Of a DNA stretch of 64,000 bases, positions 11,292 through 23,690 are shown in pieces; position 1 is the first letter of the stretch, and every line of letters starts with the position of its first letter. The notes beneath the pieces were generated by a model. It worked only from the letters and a program-made list of their open reading frames with translations, was not told the origin of the DNA and did no database searches. Location of the stretch: the NCBI GenBank assembly GCA_028386065.3, contig JAKUCV010000331.1, positions 163,400-227,399 on the forward strand. The letters run 5' to 3'. Both the position numbers and the translations under genes were made by a program. This DNA comes from Turnera subulata (taxonomy: Eukaryota; Streptophyta; Magnoliopsida; Malpighiales; Passifloraceae).

Positions 11292-12603
11292 TGAAACACC
11301 CCGACTACTATTTACCCCATACACAGTGTTTACCGAACAAACAGTGCCGACACGTGGCACAGACAGGAAATACAACATGAAAATTCGGCCCAGTGGCCCA
11401 AAGAAAATATCATGTCACCCGACCACGGGTACAAGGTATCAAAAGCACAGCGGAAGCAATTTTAACAATTACAGCAACAGCATGAATCGACTCGATGCAA
11501 CTATGGATCCAGATCCGTCAGAGGAGATGCCGCAGCCTGCCATGATGCATACCTGCATAAAGAACAACGAAGCCTGCCGATGGGGAAGGTGAGGGGTGAG
11601 ATTCTCCATAATCTCACCGACACATAACCCATGATGAACAACATAGCATATGCTTAACAGTCAAAAGCACATCAATATGGCATACGAGTAGTGAACAGAA
11701 CACTGAACAAATACAGTCATAAAGAACAATGCGGACTATGCAAATGTCGACCCCATCGACTATGCAATGCACTGACCATCTAATACTGAATGTACCATAC
11801 AATAGTGCCCGACCAGGACACCTCAACTCAACTATATATTGGGTAACTGACCCAGTCTCAACAGACTATCTAACACATACTCTAGTCCTGACAGACTATA
11901 CTCAACACAGGTTCCTCATCGTATGATAACAAACTATTACTGTGCTTGCCGATCATCTAACCCGGTACCAAAATAATCGCAAAATCATGTGAGCCTCGCT
12001 CACCGGGTAGCCGACGACCTGCACGGACCATACCCAATCAACATCACAAACCGGTCCCTGGGAAGAATCACAACACAACAACAGCAACAGCAGCTACCAC
12101 AGCAACTCGTAACCACAACAATAACAATTCTCACTAATCTCGATCTCTGGGTATCGACATACCCTTAAAAATGACAATAACCCAACTATCGACCACAATC
12201 CGACAACCAACATATCTCAATACCCGATAAAAAAAAACGACAAGTGATACTCATCTTACAATTATCAAAAGAACCCGACAATAAACAAAGGACAACTGGC
12301 AACCGATGCCAACAACAATAGACTACTCACGTCCAACGACAACAAACAACACCCGCAAACCGGCAACCTATGCCGACCACGATGAACCGTCTATACCGAC
12401 AACCTCCCAGGGTATGATCATGAGACAACATGCATATGAACATAACACATCACTGCCCAACAAAGCAAAAACACATCTCAAACAAGACTGAGCCAAGGCC
12501 AAAAGATTATCTTTTATCATTACCATTTTTATCTTTCGGGCCCCGTCACTGGACAAGCTAGGGGTCAGACCTGGATATCAACATATTTCGGGTGCCAGAC
12601 CAA

Positions 12604-12730
12604 AACCAAGAGAACCCAGGGATTGACATCCCAAAATAGAACCCAGGGATAGACAACCCAAAAGAGAACCTAGGGATAGACATCCCAAATGTAACAACGG
12701 GATAGACATCCCAAGCATAGACATGCTTCC
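12604..12730. repeat. Tandem ~30-bp repeats in the LARD-1 LTR
   Basis: Four to five imperfect units with the core GGGATAGACATCCC followed by an A-rich spacer. The same block is at about 18680-18800 in the other LTR. Its reverse-complement relative (GGGATGTTGATCCC) is tandemly repeated in the solo LTR at about 22925-23045. Each core is itself partly palindromic (GGGAT..ATCCC). Confidence 0.75.
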
Positions 12731-13567
12731 ACAAGAACCCAGGTCAAGGCCACCACAAAACAGTCTTTACCCATCGAGTCATATCACTATTTTCCAAGTG
12801 ACAATAAAGTAGTCAACACAACTTCCAATTATCCAATTCCATTTCTATTATCCATCATCAATTATCCGTGGTCAATAGTTCAATATCAATCTCAACACAA
12901 TATCCACATAATCAATATCACAGACCCACAATCACAACAATAATAACCACAAAAGACAGATAATCAACAGTGAGCATCTCTGCAGTTCAATCAACAATAA
13001 GGCACACAAAGTTACAGGCAACATATCAAGGGTTATCCATCCTCACAGCAATTATCAACAAATATCACGAAGATATCAACAACAATAACCATGAGATGCA
13101 ATGGAACCTATGTGGTTCCAAGACCAACCATCCCGGCTATCACGGGTGGAATGACGTATATACAACCTCACCTTGGCCCGTTATTAACTCTGGATTTCCA
13201 CTAGAAGTTCCAAAGCCGGTTCCTCGTTGAACTGCTCAGTATCAACTCCTATATAACACATAATATATAGACATAAGATGCACAACAAATGATATGTATG
13301 CACATGTAGAAAAGATTATTTATCCACTTATCCTGTACTGAATCCATCATTGTTGCTTAAGGCCGTTTTCGTTTTAAATACCATATTCAGTTATACTAAC
13401 CATTAAATAAATCTACAGCCTTCATAAATATTTCCCCCCAAAAAAAAATACAGTGTCTTACAAAATAATTATTTTCTTGATAAGCAACTGATAGTTAATA
13501 AATACAAAAATAATACTAGTAGTGAAACCGATAAATAATGAAAATTGGTAAAATAATATAACCAACG

Positions 13568-13594
13568 ATAATAATAATAATAATAATAATAATA

Positions 13595-13665
<71 letters not shown>
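13568..13665. repeat. (AAT)n microsatellite, ~98 bp
   Basis: Nearly pure AAT/ATA repeat with one interruption. The matching place in the other LTR (19640-19684) has only ~45 bp, so the array has changed length since insertion. Confidence 0.95.
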
Positions 13666-16600
13666 TCTCTAATGGGTTAGAATAGATGAAAATAATAATT
13701 TATCTACAAATAAATATTAAATTAGCCACATTTGACAAGTCATAATAATTATAGTAAATAATTATATGAATGAGTAATATTAAGATAATCCCGCAAAGAC
13801 AAACCATATGGTTATAAAAAATATACCAAAAGGCTCTTTAGGTAATTTGTTCGATAGTAACTATATTTGAAAAAAATAAAATAAAATAAAATAAAATAAA
13901 ATAAATAGTACCACCAACTATTAGATAAAATAATTTATATCTGATCGATAGTATAAACAATCACAGATATTGATAATCGATCTAACTGATACATCAAAGC
14001 AGAATAAATAATATGTCGGGCAAGTAGTAATATTTCTGATAATTAGCAAGATAAAAGAGGAGTACCAAAATAATATTATAGCTGGTAATTAGATTATATA
14101 ATTGATAGGTCAATAATATAAACTGATAAGTAAATAAATATTGTGGCCATTATAATTAATTAGTTGATTATGGGGTTATATAAATAGCTACTATTAGTAA
14201 ATATTCGAGCAACAAAAATATTGTTCCAGCAGCCTAGAAAACCATGAGATTATTAATTATTGTTGCTACCCGTGTAAAACCGTAAACAATAATATCCAAA
14301 ATATCTTAAAGAATATAAATCCTTTCATAAATTAATATTTTCAAAAAAATAATAATAACTATATATACGTATAGCTCTGAGTAGGGAATTGATGACCTTG
14401 GTATAACCATAAGTAAAACTGAAATATAGTTTATATATTGATTATTTTATAATCCAAAGAGAACCGCAGTCAATTACTAGTTAGGTACGTAAGTTGAATG
14501 AATTATTTAATTAACTCTTATGACTGATTAATAGTCGAGCCATTAGAGAAACTATTAACATCGTCCCGAGAACATGGATTCGTTACACGTTCGACCCGTT
14601 TCCGAGTCCGTGGTGTAATCCACCCAAACCCGAGTCCGTGAAGTTTATTCGGTCCAAAGAATTACCAAGATAGCATTCGCCATCGGGGTTCTGCCTTGCC
14701 AGAAAATGCCCGAGCTCTCGCAGGACTCTAGTTGAAGCACTGTTCACGTACACAGTATCTCCTGGTTACTGTCAGCTATAAAATCACCAGTCCACCATCA
14801 GCATCTACACCCAAATCCGCCATTTCAACAACCCCTGGCCACCGCAATTAGCGATCAACCCAACACACCACCAACTAGCCACCGTAAATACTAATGGTAT
14901 AACAAAGAGCACACCTCCACTGTCAAGAGTTCTGCAGCAGCAACAATACACAGAACCCCCAAGCCACATGGTTAACTCACCACACATATGGCATCACCAC
15001 AAAACACCATCCCCAACCATGGTGAATTTCACCAGCACATCCCCTCATCTATACGAATTCCACAATTACAGCTACTTGTCTCTCCTCATAACTACGTGCC
15101 GCTTTATCGATCGAGTCCAACCACCAAGAACTGCTCTCAACACCAATCAATTCACTAAGACCTCCATAAACAACTGGTTGCCAAGCATAACCCAAATCCA
15201 AATTATTCGATTCTGACGTCAATGCAAAACAATTGTGGATTCCACCAATAGGGAGATTTGTACGACAACGACATAGATGGATGATATAGAGTAGTAAGGA
15301 AAGAAGACGGGAAATGGTGGAAGTGAGAAGAGGCACAAAGTTGAGAAAGGGGCTATGGTGGCAGTGGCTCGACATGAAAGTTGCAGCAGCGAGAGAGAGG
15401 CAAAACAGAGGAGGGCAGAGGGAAGAGTGTTTTTGAAAGAGAGAGAAGGAAGATTAGGATGGCTTGCAAAGGAGAAGAAGGTGGCTCTCGTGAGGATGAT
15501 GGAGAGGAGAAAAACACCAAGAAAAGGAAAAAGAGGGATTGGAGGGAGTGGAAAAATTTATTTGGGGAGATGGAAGGAATAGGTGAGGAAGAAGATTGAT
15601 GGGTGATGGGCAGTGGGTGAGTTGTATGGTGTGGGAGCCATGGTTTAAAAAGGAGGAGGAAGAAGATGAAGGCAGGAAAAGAGAAAAAGATGAAAAGAAA
15701 GTGGGTTTGACGAAAGGTGCATCGTGTCGGGTGGGTGGAAGAGAAAAAGAAAGGAAATTATAGGAAAAAGACAATTTTTTTAGGAAAAGTAGAAAAGAAA
15801 TATAGATGCAGATCAACAAATAGTGGAGGAAAATAATTGAGAGGGGAAGCAGGGAAAATAAGTGAGGAAGGAAAAGACATTAAATAATAGGGCTTGTCTT
15901 TATCAAAATCAAACCACGTTGCACCCGTCATAAATTCATATTTTTTCGAAACAAAACATAGTAATTTTTTTCCAAAACTCTTTATACACCAATTAATATC
16001 AACGTAAATCTCAAAAGTCCTTTTGAAATTTATAACAAGTATAGAAGATAGATTTACCTTGAAGAACATATCCAATAGATTGTAAAAATGAGTAAGCAAA
16101 TGTATTACCGACAATTATCAAAATTGTCTTAAAAGTGGTAAGAACAAAATGATCATCTTAAAAATAAAAATTAATAATTATTTGGTGTGTTGGACAAGTT
16201 TTGAAATTGAAAACTGAAGTTCGGTCCGTCGTAGGAAGATTTGCTAAGGATCAAACAAAGTGGTAAAAATTCGAGTTACGACCATAAAGGTTGGAATCAG
16301 ATGGTAAATTAAAAAAATTTACCCGGGTCGTTACAGTCTTCCCTCCTTTAAGCAATTTCGTCCCCGAAATTCGCACAGTAAACCACGAATCCCCACAAAC
16401 CTCAATAGATATGGTTAAATTTGTGAACTCAAAATTATCACCCATGAATCACAATTAAATTCCTCAAATATATTTTGATTATATCTCCCCAAACCATGCT
16501 GATCATTACTTCAAAATTTATTCCTAACATTATTATCCATCAAATTAATCATTTTCTTCTTAATCCAACAAAATTGACAAATATCACAACTTCAATGTAT

Positions 16601-17166
16601 CACTTTCTGAACACTTCCTCAAAATCATCAAATAGTTAAAGTCATTTTATTTAAGTTTTAATCATCTCCAACCCCAAAGAATTTTCAAGAATATTACTCT
16701 GAATCCCCAAACTCAGCTTATCTCGTCATAAACAGTTTGTAGTACTCTAAGGTTTTTATTTTTTTACATCCCCAATGTCGCATGATATCATCACTTTAAG
16801 ATATAACCACCAAGATCGAAAGGACAAAACTTACCTGTTCTGGCCGATTCACATGTCGAAACTACCGATGGACATGCCCAACAAGGTAAGCTTCTTTGCC
16901 TCCTCAAGGTCCTTTAACTTCACAGGTCTTCTCTTCCGACAAGCAATTCGGGTCTTTAGAACAGAATCTCCGATGGCATTGCATTACCAAAATCATAGTA
17001 TTTAAATAAAAATTTAAAAAAAACAAACAACAGTTATTTCTTTCAAACATAATATGCCCTTAGCCTAATTTGTAAATGTCATTTTATCAAAACTCATATT
17101 TTAAAAACCAAAACTTCAAATCAACAAAATAACAACATTGTAAAAAAAATGCTGAAATACGGATAG

Positions 17167-17250
17167 CTAGGCATCCATAATGTATTCATGAGGAAGAATA
17201 CTCACATGCAAATGTTCTGCAGCAAGCTGGCGTCCCTCGACTGGATCCAT
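17167..17250 (-). pseudogene. LARD-1 gag stub, 27 codons
   Basis: ATG at 17250 reads MDPVEGRQLAAEHLHV and stops at 17167. The first ten residues match the Gypsy-1 Gag start (MDPVEGHQLA) apart from one substitution. Leader sequence upstream of it matches too. It is too short to encode Gag; it is either a relic or an upstream packaging/translation feature kept by chance or selection. Confidence 0.75.
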
Positions 17251-17350
17251 AATGCACTAACCATATGAATATGTATGCAATCACAATGATCGTGTGGAGC
17301 GAGCTATGCACAACAAACAAGCACAACAAATACCCAAGGACCTACCGCCC

Positions 17351-17362
17351 GCTCCGCTACCA
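17351..17362 (-). other. LARD-1 primer binding site
   Basis: Minus strand TGGTAGCGGAGC, three bases after the LTR end ..GTTTCA. Gypsy-1, LARD-2, Gypsy-2, Copia-A and Copia-B have the same core or near it at the same place. Confidence 0.75.
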
Positions 17363-17365
17363 AAA

Positions 17366-19648
17366 TGAAACACCCCGACTACTATTTACCCCTTACACAG
17401 TGTTTACCGAACAAACAGTGCCGAAACGTGGCACAGACAGGAAATACAACACTAAAATTCGGCCCAGCGGCCCAAAGAAAATATCATGTCACCCGACCAC
17501 GAGTACAAGGTATCAAAAGCACAGCGGAAGCAATTTTAACAATTACAGCAACAGCATGAATCGACTCGATGCAACTATGGATCCAGATCCATCAGAGGAG
17601 ATGCCGCAGCCTGCCATGATGCATACCTGCATAAAGAACAACGAAGCCTGCCGATGGGGCAGGTGAGGGGTGAGATTCTCCATAATCTCACCGACACATA
17701 ACCCATGATGAACAACATAGCATATACTTAACAGTCAAAAGCACATCAATATGGCATACGAGTAGTGAACAGAACACTGAACAAATACAGTCATAAAGAA
17801 CAATGCGGACTATGCAAATGTCCACCCCATCGACTATGCAATGCACTGACCATTTAATACTGACTGTACCATACACTAGTGCCCGACCAGGACACCTCAA
17901 CTCAACTATATATTGGGTACTGACCCAGTCTCAACAGACTATCTAACACATACTCTAGTCCTGACAGACTATACTCAACAGAGGTTCCTCATCATATGAT
18001 AACAAACTATTACTGTGCTTGCCGATCATCTAACCCGGTACCAAAATAATCGCAAAATCACGTGAGCCTCGCTCACCGGGTAGCCGACGACCTGCACGGA
18101 CCATACCCAATCAACATCACAAACCGGTCCCTGGGTAGAATCACAACACAACAACAGCAACAGCAGCTACCACAGCAACTCGTAACCACAACAATAACAA
18201 TTCTCACTAATCTCGATCTCTGGGTATCGACATACCCTTAAAAATGACAATAACCCAACTATCGACCACAATACGGCAACCAACATATCTCAATACCCGA
18301 TAAAAAAAACGACAAGTGATACTTATCTGACAATTATGAAAACAAACCGACAATAAACAAAGGACAACTGGCAACCGATGCCAACAACAATAGACTACTC
18401 ACGTCCAACGACAACAAACAACACCCGCAAACCGGCAACCTATGTCGACCACGGTCAACCGTCTATACCGACAACCTCCCAGGGTATGATCATGAGACAA
18501 CATGCATATGAACATAACACATCACCGCCCAACAAAGCAAAAACACATCTCAAACAAGACTGAGCCAAGGCCAAAAGATTATCTTTTATTATTACCAATT
18601 TTATCTTTCGGGCCCCGTCACTGGACAAGCTAGGGGTCAGACCTGGATATCAACATATTTCGGGTGCCAGACCAAAACCAAGAGAACCCAGGGATTGACA
18701 TCCCAAAATAGAACCCAGGGATAGACATCCCAAAAGAGAACCCAGGGATAGACATCCCAAATGTAACAACGGGATAGACATCCCAAGCATAGACATGCTT
18801 CCACAAGACCCAGGTCAAGGCCACCACAAAACAGTCTTTACCCATCGAGCCATACCACTATTTTCCAAGTGACAATAAAGTAGTCAACACAACTTCCAAT
18901 TATCCAATTCCATTTCTATTATCCATCATCAATTATCCGTGGTCAATAGTTCAACATCAATCTCAACACAATATCCACATAATCAATATCACAGACCCAC
19001 AATCACAACAATAATAACCACAAAAGACAGATAATCAACAGTGAGCATCTCTGCAGTTCAATCAACAATAAGGCACACAAAATATTACAAGCAACATATC
19101 AAGGGTTATCCATCCTCACAGCAATTATCAACAAATATCACGAAGATATCAACAACAATAACCATAAGATGCAATGGAACCTATGTGGTTCCAAGACCAA
19201 CCATCCCGGCTATCACGGGTGGAATGACGTATATGCAACCTCACTTTGGCCCGTTATTAACTCTGGATTTCCACTAGAAGTTCCAAAGCCAGTTCCTCGT
19301 TGAACTGCTCAGTATCAACTCCTATATAACACATAATATATAGACATAAGATGCACAACAAATGATATGTACGCACATGTAGAAAGATTATTTATCCACT
19401 TATCCTGTACTGAATCCATCATTGTTGCTTAAGGCCGTTTTCGTTTTAAATAATATATTCAGTTATACTAACCATTAAATAAATCTACAGCCTTCATAAA
19501 TATTTCCCCAAAAAAAAAAATACAGTGTCTTACAAAATAATTATTTTCTTGATAAGCAACTGATAGTTAATAAATGCAAAAATAATACTAGTAGTGAAAC
19601 CGATAAATAATGAAAATTGGTAAAATAATATAACCAATTATAATAATA

Positions 19649-19684
<36 letters not shown>

Positions 19685-22339
19685 TCTCTAATGGGTTAGA
19701 ATAAATGAAAATAATAATTTATCTACAAATAAATATTAAATTAGCCACATTTGACAAGTCATAATAATTATAGTAAATAATTATATGAATGAGTAATATT
19801 AAGATAATCCCGCAAAGACAAACCATATGGTTATAAAAAAAATAAACCAAAAGGCTCTTTAGGTAATTTGTTCGATAGTAACTATATTTGAAATGAAATA
19901 AAATAAAATAAAATAAAATAAAAGAAATAGTACCACCAATTATTAGATAAAATAATTTATATCTGATCGATAGTATGAACAATCACAGATATTGATAGTC
20001 GATCTAACTGATACATCAACGCAGAATAAATAATATGTCGGGCAAGTAGTAATATTTCTGATAATTAGCAAGATAAAAGAGGAGTACCAAAATAATATTA
20101 TAGCTGGTAATTAGATTATATAATTGATAGGTCAATAATATAAACTGATAAGTAAATAAATATTATGGCCATTATAATTAATTAGTATAAATAGCTACTA
20201 TTAGTAAATATTCGAGCAACCAAAATATTGTTCCAGCAGCCTAGAAAACCATGAGATTATTAATTATTGTTGCTACCCGAGTAAAACCGTAAACAATAAT
20301 ATCCAAAATATCTTAAAGAATATAAATCCTTTCATAAATTAATATTTTCAAAAAAATAATAATAACTATATATACGTATAGCTTTGAGTAGGGAATTGAT
20401 GACGTTGGTATAACCATAAGTAAAACTGAAATATAGTTTATATATTAATTATTTTATAATCCAAAGAGAACCGCAGTCAATTATTAGTTAGGTACGTAAG
20501 TTGAATTAATTATTTAATTAACTCTTATGGCTGATTAATAGTCGAGCCATTAGAACTATTAACATCGTCCTGAGAACATGGATTCGTTACACGTTCGACC
20601 CGTTTCCGAGTCCGTGGTGTAATCCACCCAAACCCGAGTCCGTGATGTTTATTCGGTCCAAAGAATTACCAAGATAGCATTCGCCATCGGGGTTCTGCCT
20701 TGCCAGAAAATGCCCGAGCTCTCGCAGGACTCTAGTTGAAGCACTGTTCACGTACACAGTATCTCCTGGTTACTGTCAGCTATAAAATCACCAGTCCACC
20801 ATCAGCATCTACACCCAAATCCGCCATTTCAACAACCCCTGGCCACCACAATTAGCGATCAACCCAACACACCACCAACTACCCACCGTAAATACTAATG
20901 GCATAACAAAGAGCACACCTCCACTGTCATGAGTTCTGCAGCAGCAACAATACACAGAACCCCCAAGCCACATGGTTAACTCACCGCACATATGGCATCA
21001 CCACAAAACACCATCCCCAACCATGGTGAATTTCACCAGCACATCCCCTCATCTATACGAATTCCACAATTACAGCTACTTATCTCTCCTCATAACTACG
21101 TGCCGCTTTATCGAGTGAATCCAACCACCAAGAACTGCTCTCAACACCAATCAATTCACTAAGACCTCCATAAACAACTGGTTGCCAAGCATAACCCAAA
21201 TCCAAATTATTCGATTCTGACGTCAATGCAAAACAATTGTGGATTCCACCAACAGGGAGATTTGTACGACAACGACATAGATGGATGATATAGAGTAGTA
21301 AGGAAAGAAGACGGGAAATGGTGGAAGTGAGAAGAGGCACAAAGTTGATAAAGGGGCTATGGTGGCAGTGGCTCGACATGAAAGTTGCAGCAGCGAGAGA
21401 GAGGCAAAACAGAGGAGGGCAGAGGGAAGAGTGTTTTTGAAAGAGAGAGAAGGAAGATTAGGATGGCTTGCAAAGGAGAAGAAGGTGGCTCTTGTGAGGA
21501 TGATGGAGAGGAGAAAAACACCAAGAAAAGGAAAAAGAGGGATTGGAGGGAGTGGAAAAATTTATTTGGGGAGATGGAAGGAATAGGTGAGGAAGAAGAT
21601 TGATGGGTGATGGGCAGTGGGTGAGTTGTATGGTGAGGGAGCCATGGCTTAAAAAGGAGGAGGAAGAAGATGAAGGCAGGAAAAGAGAAAAAGATGAAAA
21701 GAAAGTGGGTTTGACGAAAGGTGCATCGTGTCGGGTGGGTGGAAGAGTAAAAGAAAGGAAATTATAGGAAAAAGACAATTTTTTAAGGAAAAGAAGAAAA
21801 GAAATATAGATGCAGATCAACAAATAGTGGAGGAAAATAATTGAGAGGGGAAGCAGGGAAAATAAGTGAGGAAGGAAAAGACATTAAATAATAGGGCTTG
21901 TCTTTATCAAAATCAAACCACGTTGCACCCGTCATAAATTTATTTTTTTTGGAAACAAAACATAGTAATTTTTTTCCAAAACTCTTTATACACCAATTAA
22001 TATCAACGTAAATCTCAAAAGTCCTTTTGAAATATATAACAAGTATAGAAGATAGATTTACCTTGAAGAACATATCCAATAGATTGTAAAAATGAGTAAG
22101 CAAATGTATTACCGACAATTATCAAAATTGTCTTAAAAGTGGTAAGAACAAAATGATCATCTTAAAAATAAAAATTAATAATTATTTGGTGTGTTGGACA
22201 AGTTTTGAAATTGAAAACTGAAGTTCGGTCCGTCGTAGGAAGATTTGCTAAGGATCAAACAAAGTGGTAAAAATTCGAGTTACGACCATAAAGGTTGGAA
22301 TCACATGGTAAATTAAAAAAATTTACCCGGGTCGTTACA
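17366..22339 (-). repeat. LARD-1 5' LTR (4974 bp)
   Basis: Direct copy of 11292-16335 with the same internal landmarks in the same order. The ~70-bp length difference is largely explained by the shorter AAT array (19640-19684) and small indels such as the one near 20185. Confidence 0.9.
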
Positions 22340-22344
22340 GAGAC

Positions 22345-23685
22345 GAGTCAGTATTTAATTTCTGGTATACAGTAGTAGCATGACATTGCATATCACTTAT
22401 GTGTGCATATTATTTGTTTGATATAGGAGTTGATAACGAGCAGATACCTGAGGAACCGGACTTGGAGTCTGTAGGACATTTCCAAAACTGATAATCGGCT
22501 AAGGTGAGGATGGATAACCTTGGATATGTGCCTGTAATACTGTGTTTGATTTTGTTGCTTGATTGAACTGCTGAATTGAATATTGTCTGTTATATGATTG
22601 CTATGGTAATTGTAGAAGATTATTGTATGCTACTTGTTTGCTGTGGATATTGCCGTGATGTTGCTGGTTTGTGTCGTTGGATTGTGGTATTGCGAGTAGC
22701 CATTGAACTGTTAATTGTGAATAAATAGTGAAATGAGAATATTGGTTGGTTGAGCCTGTGGATTAATCTGAGATAATAAAAAGTTGAATAATTGATGATA
22801 GAGTAATGGAATTGGAATTGAATTTGAGATGATGATATAATTGTCACGTGGAAAGTAGTGGTACGACTAGATGGTTAGAGACTAGTTCTGTGTTGTCATG
22901 GCCGGTTTGGTTGGTCGTTGGGGATGATGATCCCGGATGATGTTATTGGGATGTTGATCCCGGATTTGTGATAATGGGATGTTGATCCCGGATTTATTGT
23001 TATTGATCCCGGATTGTTGGTATTGGGATGTTGATCCTGGATTGTGGTTTGGGCTGGCATCTAGAATTAGTTAATAACCAGGTACGACCCTAGCTTGTCC
23101 AGTGACAGGGCCCGGAAGATAAAATTGGTATTAAAAATAATAAGCATTCTTTTGGTCTTAGCTTAGTTATGTTTTAGTAAGACTCTTCTGTTGTGTTGTT
23201 TGTGTTGGATTCCTCTGTTGTGTTGGTTGTGTTACTTTGAAAGTATTACGGTTGATATATCTCTGTTTATCCTTCGTCGGTGAGCACTTTGGACTCACCC
23301 CTCGCCTGCGGGGTTTCATCCCGTAGGTTTGGTTGCTTCGTAGTTCAGGTACGATGTACGTTGGCTGCTGCTTTCTTCTCCACCTGACTCCGGATCCATA
23401 CCTCCGCTGCATGTGCATTTAAGTCTTCCGCTGCTGTGTCGTATATGTTGCTGTGTTGCTGCTATCCTTTATTGCTATGGTGTTGTCTATTTGGGTTATG
23501 CTGCTGTTAATATGAGTGGATTGAATAATGGTCCCCGAGTATGGGTGACAACTGTAATATACGGTGTGTTGTTGTATTTGGATTTTCTGTGTAGTATTTT
23601 ACTGCAATGTACTGCCTGAGCTGTTAATAAGAATAGTTTCGGCACGTGTTTACTGTGTATGGTGAATACGAGTCAGGGCGTTTCA
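22345..23685 (+). mobile_element. Solo gypsy LTR, right part
   Basis: Continuation of 9746-11291 after the LARD-1 insertion. It contains tandem GGGATGTTGATCCCGGAT units (22925-23045) and ends ..GAGTCAGGGCGTTTCA, followed by the ATCTA target duplication at 23686-23690. Confidence 0.85.
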
Positions 23686-23690
23686 ATCTA

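Larger units (their letters stand above)
11292..16335 (-). repeat. LARD-1 3' LTR (5044 bp)
   Basis: On the minus strand it starts TGTAACGACCCGGG at 16335 and ends GGGGTGTTTCA at 11292. Contents, by plus coordinate: A+C-rich non-coding sequence (11300-12560), short tandem repeats around GGGATAGACATCCC (12604-12730), an AAT microsatellite (13568-13665), an AAAAT repeat (13870-13905), AT-rich sequence, and a purine-rich block (15290-15800) whose open frames are low complexity. I see no conserved protein in it. Confidence 0.9.
16336..17365 (-). mobile_element. LARD-1 internal domain (non-coding, with PPT and gag stub)
   Basis: AT-rich core without a domain-bearing frame. Its minus-strand 3' end reads GGGACGAAATTGCTTAAAGG and then AGGGAAGA before the LTR, a polypurine tract with the stretch normally found after the chromodomain of Del/Tekay elements. 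Its 5' end (17165-17365) is clearly related to the Gypsy-1 leader and gag start (9050-9193), sharing GATCGTGTGGAGCGAGCTATG-like sequence. Everything between gag codon ~20 and the polypurine tract of a complete element is gone, replaced by ~800 bases I cannot assign. Confidence 0.85.
11292..22339 (-). mobile_element. LARD-1: complete non-autonomous LTR retrotransposon, 11.05 kb
   Basis: Two near-identical direct repeats (11292-16335, 5044 bp; 17366-22339, 4974 bp) flank a 1030-bp core (16336-17365). Ends are TG..CA, and a perfect 5-bp target duplication GAGAC lies at 11287-11291 and 22340-22344. On the minus strand the order is LTR, primer binding site (17362-17351), core with a 27-codon gag stub, polypurine tract, LTR. 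The core has no pol or complete gag, so the element must have moved with enzymes from another element. Long LTRs and a non-coding core fit the LARD class, although the core is shorter than in the first described LARDs. The LTR copies differ by scattered substitutions and a microsatellite length change, implying a fairly recent insertion. Confidence 0.92.

Noticed and set aside
14772..14785. TATA box (CTATAAAATC) on the plus strand in the LARD-1 LTRs
   Set aside because: The LTR is oriented minus, so this would be an antisense promoter. A single motif copied in both LTRs is too weak to report as a feature.
15290..15820. Conserved open frames in the purine-rich part of both LARD-1 LTRs (also 21359-21823)
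   Set aside because: Identity between the copies follows from LTR duplication. The peptides are low complexity (Lys/Arg/Glu or Ser/Phe) with no family match I know.
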